Origin: Phycisphaerales bacterium
GTDB taxonomy: Bacteria > Planctomycetota > Phycisphaerae > Phycisphaerales > UBA1924
Assembly (NCBI GenBank): GCA_026982035.1
Contig: JALSHW010000027.1
Coordinates: 1 to 5,992, forward strand
DNA length: 5,992 nucleotides
Direction: 5' to 3'
Positions 1 to 5,992 of this stretch are shown piece after piece. Each line of letters begins with the position of its first letter. Within the stretch, counting starts at the first letter, position 1. A model generated the notes under the pieces. It did no database searches. It had not been told where the DNA came from and saw nothing but the letters and a program-made list of their open reading frames with translations. Both the position numbers and the translations under genes were made by a program.

Positions 1-1
1 C

Positions 2-40
2 ACCGGCCTCTGCCAGCGATTCGGAGAGGAGTCAAACTGA
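2..40 (+). CDS. possible 3' end of an upstream gene (12 codons, partial)
   Basis: One frame is open from the window edge and reads TGLCQRFGEESN before a TGA at 38-40. The other two forward frames are also open at the edge (stops at 51-53 and 85-87), so the choice of frame is weak. This one has mostly G or C in third positions and resembles an amphipathic C-terminal helix. The family cannot be told from 12 residues. If real, it would end 64 bases before nadD on the same strand. Confidence 0.22.
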   Translation, partial: TGLCQRFGEESN

Positions 41-104
41 CAAAACCCCGTAGGGATTCTGGCTCAAAGCCCTTCTCTTGGTGTTGATGCCCTAAGAATC
101 TGCT

Positions 105-827
105 GTGAAACCATCAATCACCATCCAACGCAACCATCAAACGGTGCCCATTGAAGGGGCATCAAGAGCCAATCTATTCTTCGGTGGCTCATTTGACCCG
201 CCTCACCTGGGACACGCGACACTGCCGGCGATGGTTGCCAAACAACTCGAAAAACACAAAGGACTTGAGCAAAGAACATGCGGCCTTGTGTATGTACCAG
301 CCGCCCAATCGCCTCACAAAACCGAGCCCCCCACCGCTGATGAACACCGGATCGCGATGCTCAACATCGCCCTGCAAAGTGTCGATCGGGATTGGTCGAT
401 CTGGACGCAAGAACTGGCCGATGGCACACTCAATCCCGGAGCCCCGAGCTATTGGGCTGACACATGGGCGATTGCCAATGCGTTGTTGCCTGACTCAATG
501 AATCGGTTTCTCATCGGTGCCGATCAGGCGATGTCGATGCACCGCTGGCATCGCTACCAAGAGTTCTGGGAAGACGCAACGGTGATGATGCGTGATGGAA
601 TTGGTGATACTGATGAATTGATTGAAGGCCTAGATCGCTTGGGAGTCTGGACTCAGGACGATCTGAAACACTGGCGGACATGCTGCGTGCCAGTGGAGAT
701 GGTGCCTTGGTCTTCATCTGAAATCCGCCAACAACTCTGCAGGACCGATCAACAAAAAAACACCCGCATCGAGGGGCTCGATCCGGGTGTTCAATCGTAT
801 ATTTTGGAGCACGGGCTCTATCGCTGA
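105..827 (+). CDS. nadD: nicotinate-nucleotide adenylyltransferase (NadD)
   Basis: NadD is a cytoplasmic enzyme that joins nicotinate mononucleotide and ATP to give deamido-NAD and pyrophosphate, the penultimate step of NAD synthesis. The 240-residue product has the nucleotidyltransferase signature GGSFDPPHLGH at residues 27-37. It also has a PAAQSPHK segment (65-72), PSYWADTW (114-121, the family's PSYTxDT region), GADQAMSMHRW (138-148) and the C-terminal WSSSEIR (202-208, equivalent to ISSTxIR). It ends in a typical YILEHGLYR. The length is somewhat above the usual 190-215, owing to about 20 extra N-terminal residues and a longer stretch before SSSEIR. The start is GTG at 105, the first start after an in-frame TAA at 93-95; GTG at 144 is an alternative closer to the conserved core. 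Neither has a clear Shine-Dalgarno sequence. The gene converges on metK with 7 bases between stops, and its last codons also encode the metK terminator on the other strand. I see no terminator for nadD itself. Confidence 0.93.
   Translation: MKPSITIQRNHQTVPIEGASRANLFFGGSFDPPHLGHATLPAMVAKQLEKHKGLEQRTCGLVYVPAAQSPHKTEPPTADEHRIAMLNIALQSVDRDWSIWTQELADGTLNPGAPSYWADTWAIANALLPDSMNRFLIGADQAMSMHRWHRYQEFWEDATVMMRDGIGDTDELIEGLDRLGVWTQDDLKHWRTCCVPVEMVPWSSSEIRQQLCRTDQQKNTRIEGLDPGVQSYILEHGLYR
754..791 (-). terminator. intrinsic terminator of metK, inside the nadD coding sequence
   Basis: The arms AACACCCG (759-766) and CGGGTGTT (784-791) pair perfectly. Inside them ATCGAG (768-773) pairs with CTCGAT (777-782) around a three-base loop, leaving one mismatch (767 against 783). 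This gives 14 base pairs. The run of seven A at 754-760 (its last two bases belong to the outer arm) becomes a U tract directly after the hairpin when read leftwards, which is the classic Rho-independent layout. Read rightwards there is no U tract after the stem, so it acts for metK only. It lies 44 bases beyond the metK stop and overlaps nadD codons for roughly residues 217-229, just before the conserved C-terminal YI..HGLY. Confidence 0.9.
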
Positions 828-834
828 ATCTGAC

Positions 835-2019
835 TTACGCGGTACAAGCATCCGCGGCCTTGACCGAATCCTTGAGTGCCAAGGCCTTGTCGGTCTTCTC
901 CCAAGGAAAGAACGATTGCCCGCTCTTCACGGCTGCCGTGCGCCCGAAGTGACCATGACGCGCCGTCTTGCGGTAAATCGGCTTGCGAAGATCAAGCGAT
1001 TCGATGATCCCTCGTGGAGTCAGCGGGAAGACTTCACGCACCGCCGCGGCGATGCTGTCTTCGCTGACCTTGGCGGTGCCGAAGGTGTCCACATGAACGC
1101 TGGTGGGCTCTGCGACGCCGATGGCGTAGGAGAGCTGGATTTCGCATTCATCGGCCAAATCAGCAGCGACGATGTTTTTGGCAATGTACCGGGCCATGTA
1201 GGCAGCGGAACGATCAACCTTGGTTGGGTCTTTACCACTGAAGGCCCCGCCGCCGTGTCGGCCTCGTCCGCCGTAGGTATCGACGATGATTTTGCGTCCG
1301 GTGAGTCCGGCGTCGCCGTGTGGGCCACCAAGTTCAAAGCGTCCGGTGGGGTTGACATGGATGGTGATGCCTGGGTTCCACCATTCGCCGAGGACTGGCT
1401 TGATGATGTGGTCGATGACCTGGTTGCGGAGTTGATCTTGGCGATCGTTCCATGTTTTATCATGCTGTGTGGAGATGACAACGGTGTCAACGCGGACGGG
1501 CTTGCCGTCTTCATATTCGACCGTCACCTGGCTCTTGGCATCTGGGCGAAGCCCTGGAATCACATCGTCACGCCGAACCGACGCCTGACGGGCGACGAGC
1601 TTGTGGCTGAGCATGATGGGCAAGGGCATGAGTTCTTCGGTTTCTTTGCACGCAAAGCCGAACATCATGCCTTGGTCGCCGGCACCTTCTTTGTTGACAC
1701 CCATCGCGATGTCTGGAGATTGCTGGTTGATCGAGACCAGAACAGCACAGGACTCGGCATCGAACCGCATGTCGCCATCGATGTATCCGATGTCGCGGAT
1801 GACATCACGGGTGATGCCTGGGATATCAACATAGGCGGTGGTGGTGACCTCACCAGCGATGATGGCCATGCCTGTGGAGACCATTGTTTCGACGGCTACG
1901 CGTGAAAACGGGTCTTTTTCGAGCATGGCGTCGAGAATGGCGTCAGAAATTTGGTCAGCCACCTTATCTGGATGTCCCATGGATACGGATTCAGAGGTAA
2001 AGAAATGAGATTCGGACAT
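835..2019 (-). CDS. metK: S-adenosylmethionine synthase (methionine adenosyltransferase)
   Basis: MetK is a cytoplasmic enzyme that makes S-adenosylmethionine, the main methyl donor, from methionine and ATP. The 394-residue product has the usual family length and signatures: GHPDK at 15-19 (active-site His16), GEVTT (56-60), the ATP-binding hexapeptide GAGDQG (112-117), the loop GGGAFSGKD (256-264) followed by [10 protein letters not shown], and [11 protein letters not shown] near the C-terminus. I place the start at ATG 2019 because the family begins with this short [13 protein letters not shown] lead-in, and a GGAG Shine-Dalgarno (plus-strand CTCC 2025-2028) sits 5 bases upstream. The frame stays open upstream to a TTG at 2106, but the extra 29 residues look non-conserved and would remove the benefit of that ribosome site. 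It is transcribed away from the 2140 gene and terminates within nadD. I saw no recognisable SAM riboswitch in the short leader. Confidence 0.96.
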   Translation of the reverse strand: MSESHFFTSESVSMGHPDKVADQISDAILDAMLEKDPFSRVAVETMVSTGMAIIAGEVTTTAYVDIPGITRDVIRDIGYIDGDMRFDAESCAVLVSINQQSPDIAMGVNKEGAGDQGMMFGFACKETEELMPLPIMLSHKLVARQASVRRDDVIPGLRPDAKSQVTVEYEDGKPVRVDTVVISTQHDKTWNDRQDQLRNQVIDHIIKPVLGEWWNPGITIHVNPTGRFELGGPHGDAGLTGRKIIVDTYGGRGRHGGGAFSGKDPTKVDRSAAYMARYIAKNIVAADLADECEIQLSYAIGVAEPTSVHVDTFGTAKVSEDSIAAAVREVFPLTPRGIIESLDLRKPIYRKTARHGHFGRTAAVKSGQSFFPWEKTDKALALKDSVKAADACTA

Positions 2020-2024
2020 GTGTT

Positions 2025-2028
2025 CTCC
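2025..2028 (-). promoter_or_regulatory. Shine-Dalgarno sequence of metK
   Basis: On the minus strand, GGAG stands 5 bases before the ATG at 2019. It decides the metK start in favour of the 394-residue form. It is the only convincing Shine-Dalgarno among the gene starts visible here. Confidence 0.75.
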
Positions 2029-2049
2029 AGATACTGAGGTTTGCTGCAC

Positions 2050-2055
2050 ATTGTA
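2050..2055 (-). promoter_or_regulatory. possible metK promoter -10 element
   Basis: The minus strand reads TACAAT, a five-of-six match to TATAAT, about 30 bases before the metK ATG. This would give a leader of roughly 20-25 bases containing the Shine-Dalgarno. No good -35 hexamer lies 16-18 bases upstream (the 17-base position reads CTGTAT). An 8-base palindrome, TCGATCGA (2058-2065), sits in the spacer and could be an operator, though it is short enough to occur by chance. Confidence 0.35.
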
Positions 2056-2128
2056 GGTCGATCGAATCGGGAATACAGTCCGAAATGGAGTCGAATTCTC
2101 CTCCAAAGATCATGTTTGGGCATTGGTG

Positions 2129-2134
2129 TATGAT
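2129..2134 (+). promoter_or_regulatory. possible -10 element for a leaderless transcript of the 2140 gene
   Basis: TATGAT, five of six bases of the consensus, ends 5 bases before the ATG at 2140. Transcription starting the usual 6-7 bases downstream would begin at or within the first codon. There is no Shine-Dalgarno in front of this ATG. No clear -35 box is visible at the expected spacing. Confidence 0.4.
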
Positions 2135-2139
2135 CCGTG

Positions 2140-3789
2140 ATGGATGGGCTTTCGATCTATGGAATCGGTGGGTGGATTCTGGCTCCGGCCGGGATCATTC
2201 TTGTTTTTCTGGGCGTATTTGCTCGGCGGATTGTGGTGCGGACGGCGCCTCATTGTGCTGGATGTCGATATCCGTTAAGTGATGTTCCAACAATTGATGG
2301 GAAAATCATCTGCCCGGAGTGCGGACGGACTCCAAAGAACCCGACCGAGGTGTACACGATGCACCGTCGAAAATGGATGGTGGCGTTGGGGATACTGATT
2401 TTTATTGGCGCATTGGTGTTGCCTGAAGTGCCTTCGATGCAGAGGCAAGGATGGACGGCTGCCCTTCCAATGTCGATGCAGATTCGGATGTGGTCGACGG
2501 AGGACAACCGGCTCCGAAGTCGGATACATGACTCCTATCTCAACGGCTCATTGAGCCCGTCGCAAACACGGGCGCTCCATTCAGAACTCAGTGAAGCGTT
2601 GATCAATCCTCAAACACCTCCCAATCTTCTCTCGGCACTGGTGCCATACTTTCGAGCGGGCACAAGGGGCAAGCCAATCTTCAATGAGAATGATCTCGAA
2701 GCCGCCCTGCTCGATAGTTCAAACCTTGCACGCAGGTCTATCCTAATTTTTTCCAGAAGAGAGGGCGTACCCCAAAGCCAAGGTCTCCGTCACGCCCGGC
2801 GCATCGTTGCGATGGATCCGGCAGACCCAATCACCCAATCCAATGGCATCGAGTGGCTCCTGTGGGCTCCCTCCGACGACCAGGAAGACCGAGACGCAAT
2901 CTTGGCGCTCATCACCGATGAAAGCCGTTACACCGCTCGGAATACTCAGCAAGCATTCGACCAAGCCGACAACTACACGCTTGAGATTACTGCATCACTC
3001 CTTGATTCTGACCATGCTCCGACGCGTAGCCGGGCCCTTCGGTGCTTCGAGTATTACCTTCGGCGCAGCCGGAATGAACTCCCGCCTGAGATTGCTCTGA
3101 GCATCGCCAAACGCATTGATGATCCAGATCCGTCTGTCCGCCAGATTGCGATTGATCTGGTCGACGATCTCCCAGAATCAACCGTCCCCTTCTTCGATCA
3201 ACGGCTCAGGACAATCACAGACCCGAAAATGCTCGAGTCACTCATTCACAAGATCATCCGTATGGACCCCGATCCGGCAGGACTCACACCCGCACTGGCG
3301 GAAATCTCAAGGAACAAACTGCTCCCACTCCCTGCCAGACTCGATGCAGCCGATGCCTACTATCGCATCCGTATCCGGGCTCGGGTTGATGGCCAGCCCG
3401 AAAATATGTGGCCTGCGTATACCGCCCTCATCGGTGCCCTTGTCGATGAGGATTACGAATCGAACTTCTTGATTGGACAGAACCTCCAGATCCATTGCAA
3501 CAACTGGACCGCCACCGCACTCTCCAGACGCTTGATTTCCGAAGGAGTTGAACCGGAGCAACTTAGTGACTGGTTTGATGCTCACCCTGCTGTTGATGCA
3601 TTAATAAGCATCTGGACCCCACTCACCATCGATCCAGAACTCGCCGACGACCCAGTCGAACGCTATCGCCACATACTCCTTAGCGCAAGCAAGAAGCACC
3701 AGAGATCAACTGACATCGTTGTTAAGGCAGCGAAGAACGCATTGGGTGTTCATTTTCCTCTTGGGACGATTCCCGAACCTGATCCATAA
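2140..3789 (+). CDS. membrane-anchored zinc-ribbon protein with HEAT-like repeats, function unknown
   Basis: I do not recognise a named family. The 549-residue product begins with a hydrophobic segment (about 8-28) followed by arginines. Next comes a four-cysteine zinc ribbon, C39-x2-C42-x15-C58-x2-C61, and a second hydrophobic segment (about 79-95) preceded by HRRK. By the positive-inside rule the ribbon should face the cytoplasm and the large C-terminal part the periplasm. That part is helical in appearance and has at least two adjacent HEAT-like units, near residues 286-308 (DSDHAPTRSRAL) and 325-345 (DDPDPSVRQIAI), with the Asp-Pro...Arg...Ala spacing typical of HEAT motifs. No catalytic motif is evident. 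A scaffold or binding role is only inference. ATG 2140 is chosen; GTG 2137 lies one codon earlier, directly after an in-frame TGA (2131-2133). The gene diverges from metK and is followed after 42 bases by purM. Its first 400 bases are G-rich on the coding strand and the rest C-rich, so the anchor-ribbon module and the repeat domain may have different histories. Confidence 0.82.
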   Translation: MDGLSIYGIGGWILAPAGIILVFLGVFARRIVVRTAPHCAGCRYPLSDVPTIDGKIICPECGRTPKNPTEVYTMHRRKWMVALGILIFIGALVLPEVPSMQRQGWTAALPMSMQIRMWSTEDNRLRSRIHDSYLNGSLSPSQTRALHSELSEALINPQTPPNLLSALVPYFRAGTRGKPIFNENDLEAALLDSSNLARRSILIFSRREGVPQSQGLRHARRIVAMDPADPITQSNGIEWLLWAPSDDQEDRDAILALITDESRYTARNTQQAFDQADNYTLEITASLLDSDHAPTRSRALRCFEYYLRRSRNELPPEIALSIAKRIDDPDPSVRQIAIDLVDDLPESTVPFFDQRLRTITDPKMLESLIHKIIRMDPDPAGLTPALAEISRNKLLPLPARLDAADAYYRIRIRARVDGQPENMWPAYTALIGALVDEDYESNFLIGQNLQIHCNNWTATALSRRLISEGVEPEQLSDWFDAHPAVDALISIWTPLTIDPELADDPVERYRHILLSASKKHQRSTDIVVKAAKNALGVHFPLGTIPEPDP

Positions 3790-3793
3790 TCTT

Positions 3794-3817
3794 GTGGCGT
3801 CAGCACCGGCACGCCGC
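3794..3817 (+). other. weak hairpin between the 2140 gene and purM
   Basis: GTGGCGT (3794-3800) can pair with ACGCCGC (3811-3817), seven pairs with one G-U, around a ten-base loop. No U tract follows, so it is not a standard terminator. It ends exactly where the possible purM -10 element begins. It could attenuate readthrough from the upstream gene, or it could be chance in GC-rich spacer DNA. Confidence 0.22.
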
Positions 3818-3823
3818 TATCCT
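3818..3823 (+). promoter_or_regulatory. possible -10 element for a leaderless or very short-leader purM transcript
   Basis: TATCCT fits the TAnnnT core of a -10 box and ends 8 bases before the purM ATG at 3832. No Shine-Dalgarno lies in the intervening CTCTAGCG. TTGTGG at 3792-3797 would be a partial -35 box, but the 20-base spacer is too long for a standard promoter. Confidence 0.3.
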
Positions 3824-3831
3824 CTCTAGCG

Positions 3832-4917
3832 ATGCCCAAATCAACTAAAAAATCGTCTGGATTGACCTATGCCGGCTCTGGGGTGGATATTGCTGCTGGA
3901 GACAAGTTTGTGGGCTCGATCGGCTCGCTGCTTCGCCGGACCCATGGCCAACGGGTGATTGATAATCCTGGGGGGTTTGCGGGGCTGCTTCGGCTGGATT
4001 ACAACGAGCAGTTGTTCAAGCACAACTACACCGACCCGGTTCTGGTGGCGTGTGCCGATGGGGTCGGAACCAAGGTGCATCTGGCGATCGAGATGGGCAA
4101 GCACGATACGGTGGGGATTGATCTGGTGGCGATGAATGTCAACGATTTGATTGTTCAGGGGGCTGAGCCGTTGTTGTTTCTGGATTACATTGCGGTTCAC
4201 AAGGTGGAGCAGGATATTCTGCATGATCTTGTGCGGGGGATTTCTGATGGGTGCCAGATGGCCGGCTGTGCCCTTATTGGTGGCGAAACCGCCGAGATGA
4301 ATGATCTGTATAAGCCCGGCGATTATGACCTGGCCGGGTTTAGTGTCGGGGTTGTGGAACTCAAGCGGGCGACGGATCCGATGCGGGTGGAGCCGGGGGA
4401 TGTGGTGCTTGGGCTCGAAAGTTCAGGCGTGCATTCCAATGGGTATTCGCTGGTTCGCAAGGTTCTCAAGCACGCCAAACTCAAACTCGACAAGGTGTAC
4501 CCGGAGCTTGATGAAGAACGAACCCTCGGCGAAGTGTTGCTGACACCAACGCGGATTTATGCTGATCCGATTGTCAAACTGCTCCGGGCGTACAAAGTCA
4601 AGAAGGTCGTCTCAGGAATGGCCCACATCACTGGAGGCGGGCTTGAGGGGAACCTGAATCGAGCATTGCATGACAAGGTCAATGCGTCGATCAAATGGGG
4701 GTCTTGGCCAATTCCACCAGTGTTTGAGTTCCTCCAAGAACATGGGGGGATTGATGATGCGGAGATGCGCAAGGTGTTCAACATGGGGATTGGCTATTGC
4801 TTGATTGTTCGGCCTACCTTTGCCAAGGCGGTCGCCAAGCGGCTTGAAAAATCTGGTGAAAGCGTCCATGTCCTTGGCAAAATCACCAAAGGCAAGGGTG
4901 TGGTGCGGATCAAATAA
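3832..4917 (+). CDS. purM: phosphoribosylformylglycinamidine cyclo-ligase (AIR synthetase)
   Basis: PurM closes the imidazole ring in de novo purine synthesis, converting formylglycinamidine ribonucleotide and ATP to aminoimidazole ribonucleotide in the cytoplasm. The 361-residue product is slightly longer than the usual 340-350. It shows the family motifs in order: YAGSGVDI near the N-terminus (13-20), DGVGTK (76-81), DLVAMNVND (97-105), GGETAEM (150-156), the SSGVHSNGYSL segment (198-208) and HITGGGLEGNLNR (265-277). That last motif reads GNLNR where many homologues have ENLPR or ENIPR, a mild change. The ATG at 3832 puts a short lysine/serine-rich lead before the conserved core. The gene follows the 2140 gene on the same strand by 42 bases, so readthrough is possible. 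No other purine gene is nearby. Its coding strand is notably G-rich compared with the preceding gene. It converges on the sensor kinase gene. Confidence 0.96.
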   Translation: MPKSTKKSSGLTYAGSGVDIAAGDKFVGSIGSLLRRTHGQRVIDNPGGFAGLLRLDYNEQLFKHNYTDPVLVACADGVGTKVHLAIEMGKHDTVGIDLVAMNVNDLIVQGAEPLLFLDYIAVHKVEQDILHDLVRGISDGCQMAGCALIGGETAEMNDLYKPGDYDLAGFSVGVVELKRATDPMRVEPGDVVLGLESSGVHSNGYSLVRKVLKHAKLKLDKVYPELDEERTLGEVLLTPTRIYADPIVKLLRAYKVKKVVSGMAHITGGGLEGNLNRALHDKVNASIKWGSWPIPPVFEFLQEHGGIDDAEMRKVFNMGIGYCLIVRPTFAKAVAKRLEKSGESVHVLGKITKGKGVVRIK

Positions 4918-4983
4918 ACACCATTGCTCCACACCGTTTAACACATCCATTCACAGATCATCTACACGATTCGCTGGTCGATT

Positions 4984-4996
4984 CAGCATCCTGCTG
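4984..4996. other. small inverted repeat in the purM / sensor kinase convergent spacer
   Basis: CAGCA (4984-4988) and TGCTG (4992-4996) can form a five-pair stem with a three-base loop. Read rightwards, a run of five T appears only 12 bases after the stem; read leftwards none follows closely. It is therefore a poor terminator candidate. Nothing else stands out in the 94-base spacer 4918-5011. Confidence 0.2.
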
Positions 4997-5011
4997 GCTT
5001 GTCGGGTGTTT

Positions 5012-5992
5012 TTATGCCGATTTTCTGCGGTCGTAGCCCGCCCAGCTTTTGCACAGCGCGATGAGTTCGGCACGGTTGATCGGTTTGGTAGAGTAATCAT
5101 CACAGCCCGCATCAAGACAGCGTTCACGATCCCCGCTCATGGCGTGGGCGGTCAGTGCAAGAATGGGGATTTTCTCGCCTTGCTCCCGAAGGAGTGTTGT
5201 TGCGGTGTATCCATCCATTTCGGGCATCTGCATGTCCATCAGGATCAGATCAAAGGCCTCTTCGGTCTGTTTGCACGCCTTGAATGTGTCAATCGCAATT
5301 TTCCCATTTTCTGCGATCGTGACGAGAGCCCCGGCCTTCTTGAGGACATGAGAAATCAGTTTCTGATTATCCAGTCCATCCTCAGCAAGCAAAATTCGGA
5401 TTCCATTGAGTGGTTTGGTGTTTGAAGGTTCCATCGTGACCCGCGTTGTGTCGATGGTGACGCTGGATTCAGATTCGATATGAATCGGCCCGTCGAATCG
5501 AGTCATATTCGTATCCGGCTTGAGGCATGGATCGAGACGAATGGTAAAAATTGATCCTTGATCAGGAGTGGATTCAACGGTGACATCGCCACCTTGCAGG
5601 AGCGCCAATGAGCGAGAGATGCAAAGCCCAAGCCCGGTTCCGCCGTGCTTTCGGGTCATGGTTGAATCGGCTTGCTGGAATGCTTGGAAGAGGTTGGCGA
5701 GTTGATCTTGGTTCATGCCGATGCCCGTGTCATGAATTTCGATCCAGAGAGGAGATGTATTTTTGCCGCCCAGTTCGTCGCAACCGACGATGATATCAAC
5801 TGATCCTTGCTCTGTAAATTTAATAGCATTTCCAATGAGATTCGTGAGGATTTGCCGTGTTCTGAGCGGGTCGATCATTGCGTGGACGGGGATGTCGGTC
5901 GCATAGCGGAGATTGAGTTCAAGACCCTTAGCGTGTGCACGAACCCGCATGAGGGACATGACTTCTTCGATGAGCCCAGCGATGCTGGTTTC
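5012..5992 (-). CDS. hybrid sensor histidine kinase, C-terminal part (ATPase plus receiver domain), 5' end outside the window
   Basis: The visible 326 residues are the C-terminal part of a two-component hybrid kinase. The frame stays open to the window edge: the codons before the Met at 5957-5959 read [11 protein letters not shown], typical of the sequence leading into the catalytic domain. That Met is therefore not the true start. The ATPase domain has an N box [10 protein letters not shown] (51-60), a G1 box DTGIGM (88-93), an F box LFQAF (101-105) and a G2 box GGTGLGL (117-123). After a linker of about 45 residues comes a complete receiver domain (about 197-321) with acidic pocket E204/D205, phosphoacceptor D253 in [12 protein letters not shown]281 and K303 in STKP. 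All expected receiver residues are present. The phosphorylated histidine and any sensor domain lie beyond 5992, so the signal is unknown. The receiver is C-terminal and no DNA-binding domain follows it, so output probably passes to a separate partner by phosphorelay. The gene converges on purM. Confidence 0.93.
   Translation of the reverse strand, partial: ETSIAGLIEEVMSLMRVRAHAKGLELNLRYATDIPVHAMIDPLRTRQILTNLIGNAIKFTEQGSVDIIVGCDELGGKNTSPLWIEIHDTGIGMNQDQLANLFQAFQQADSTMTRKHGGTGLGLCISRSLALLQGGDVTVESTPDQGSIFTIRLDPCLKPDTNMTRFDGPIHIESESSVTIDTTRVTMEPSNTKPLNGIRILLAEDGLDNQKLISHVLKKAGALVTIAENGKIAIDTFKACKQTEEAFDLILMDMQMPEMDGYTATTLLREQGEKIPILALTAHAMSGDRERCLDAGCDDYSTKPINRAELIALCKSWAGYDRRKSA

Noticed and set aside
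870..889. Stem CCTTG/CAAGG inside the 3' end of metK as a nadD terminator
   Set aside because: The stem is only five pairs and no T run follows on the plus strand. These bases are explained as metK codons.
787..1905. A 372-codon open frame on the plus strand opposite metK
   Set aside because: It lies almost wholly antisense to a clearly conserved metK and starts inside nadD. Its composition (rich in Asp, Gly, Val, Ala) is what the complement of metK codons gives. It has no recognisable domain. Long antisense frames opposite metK are a usual annotation artefact.
2085..2105. GGAGGAG on the minus strand near 2097-2103 as a ribosome site
   Set aside because: No start codon lies at a workable distance downstream of it in any frame. 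It is probably chance.
2020..2106. A 29-residue N-terminal extension of MetK starting at TTG 2106
   Set aside because: The ATG at 2019 has a GGAG site 5 bases upstream and matches the usual MetK N-terminus. The extension shows no family similarity and would overlap the likely promoter.
1896..2123. A 75-codon minus-strand frame starting ATG 2123, a possible leader peptide for metK
   Set aside because: Most of it overlaps metK out of frame and it has no Shine-Dalgarno. It does not resemble an attenuator peptide, for example it has no cluster of methionine codons.
4916..5011. Long-range inverted repeat AAACACC (4916-4922) and GGTGTTT (5005-5011) as a bidirectional terminator for purM and the kinase gene
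   Set aside because: The seven-base arms are separated by 82 bases. Such a stem would form slowly and the match could easily be chance.
4805..5425. A 206-codon plus-strand frame spanning the end of purM and antisense to the kinase receiver domain
   Set aside because: It overlaps two strongly supported genes, has no domain signature and no credible ribosome site.

Overview
The window looks like ordinary chromosomal DNA of moderate GC content from a free-living bacterium. Planctomycetota, perhaps the Phycisphaerae side, is my best guess. The main clue is the protein at 2140-3789, which pairs a membrane anchor with a zinc ribbon of the form CxxC(R)YxL...CPECG, a module very common in proteins of that phylum. 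Two genes without a Shine-Dalgarno sequence but with a -10-like hexamer next to the start codon fit this, but do not prove it. No rRNA, tRNA, CRISPR array, insertion sequence or phage gene is visible.

Layout from left to right. Positions 1-104 hold at most the last few codons of an upstream gene. nadD (NAD biosynthesis) runs rightwards at 105-827. It converges on metK (S-adenosylmethionine synthase, leftwards, 835-2019), with only 7 bases between the stop codons. The metK transcript has a very clear intrinsic terminator that lies inside the 3' end of the nadD coding sequence. metK diverges from the zinc-ribbon/HEAT-like membrane protein across a 120-base shared regulatory region (2020-2139). 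purM (purine biosynthesis) follows the membrane protein in the same direction after 42 bases. The window ends with the C-terminal part of a leftward hybrid sensor kinase (ATPase plus receiver domain), whose start lies beyond position 5992.

NadD, MetK and PurM are unlinked housekeeping enzymes that share nucleotide or ATP chemistry, but their arrangement does not suggest one pathway or operon. The HEAT-like membrane protein is the only gene of unknown function. I found no convincing new multi-gene system. The points most worth checking are the terminator embedded in nadD, the probable leaderless starts at 2140 and 3832, and the unknown membrane protein.
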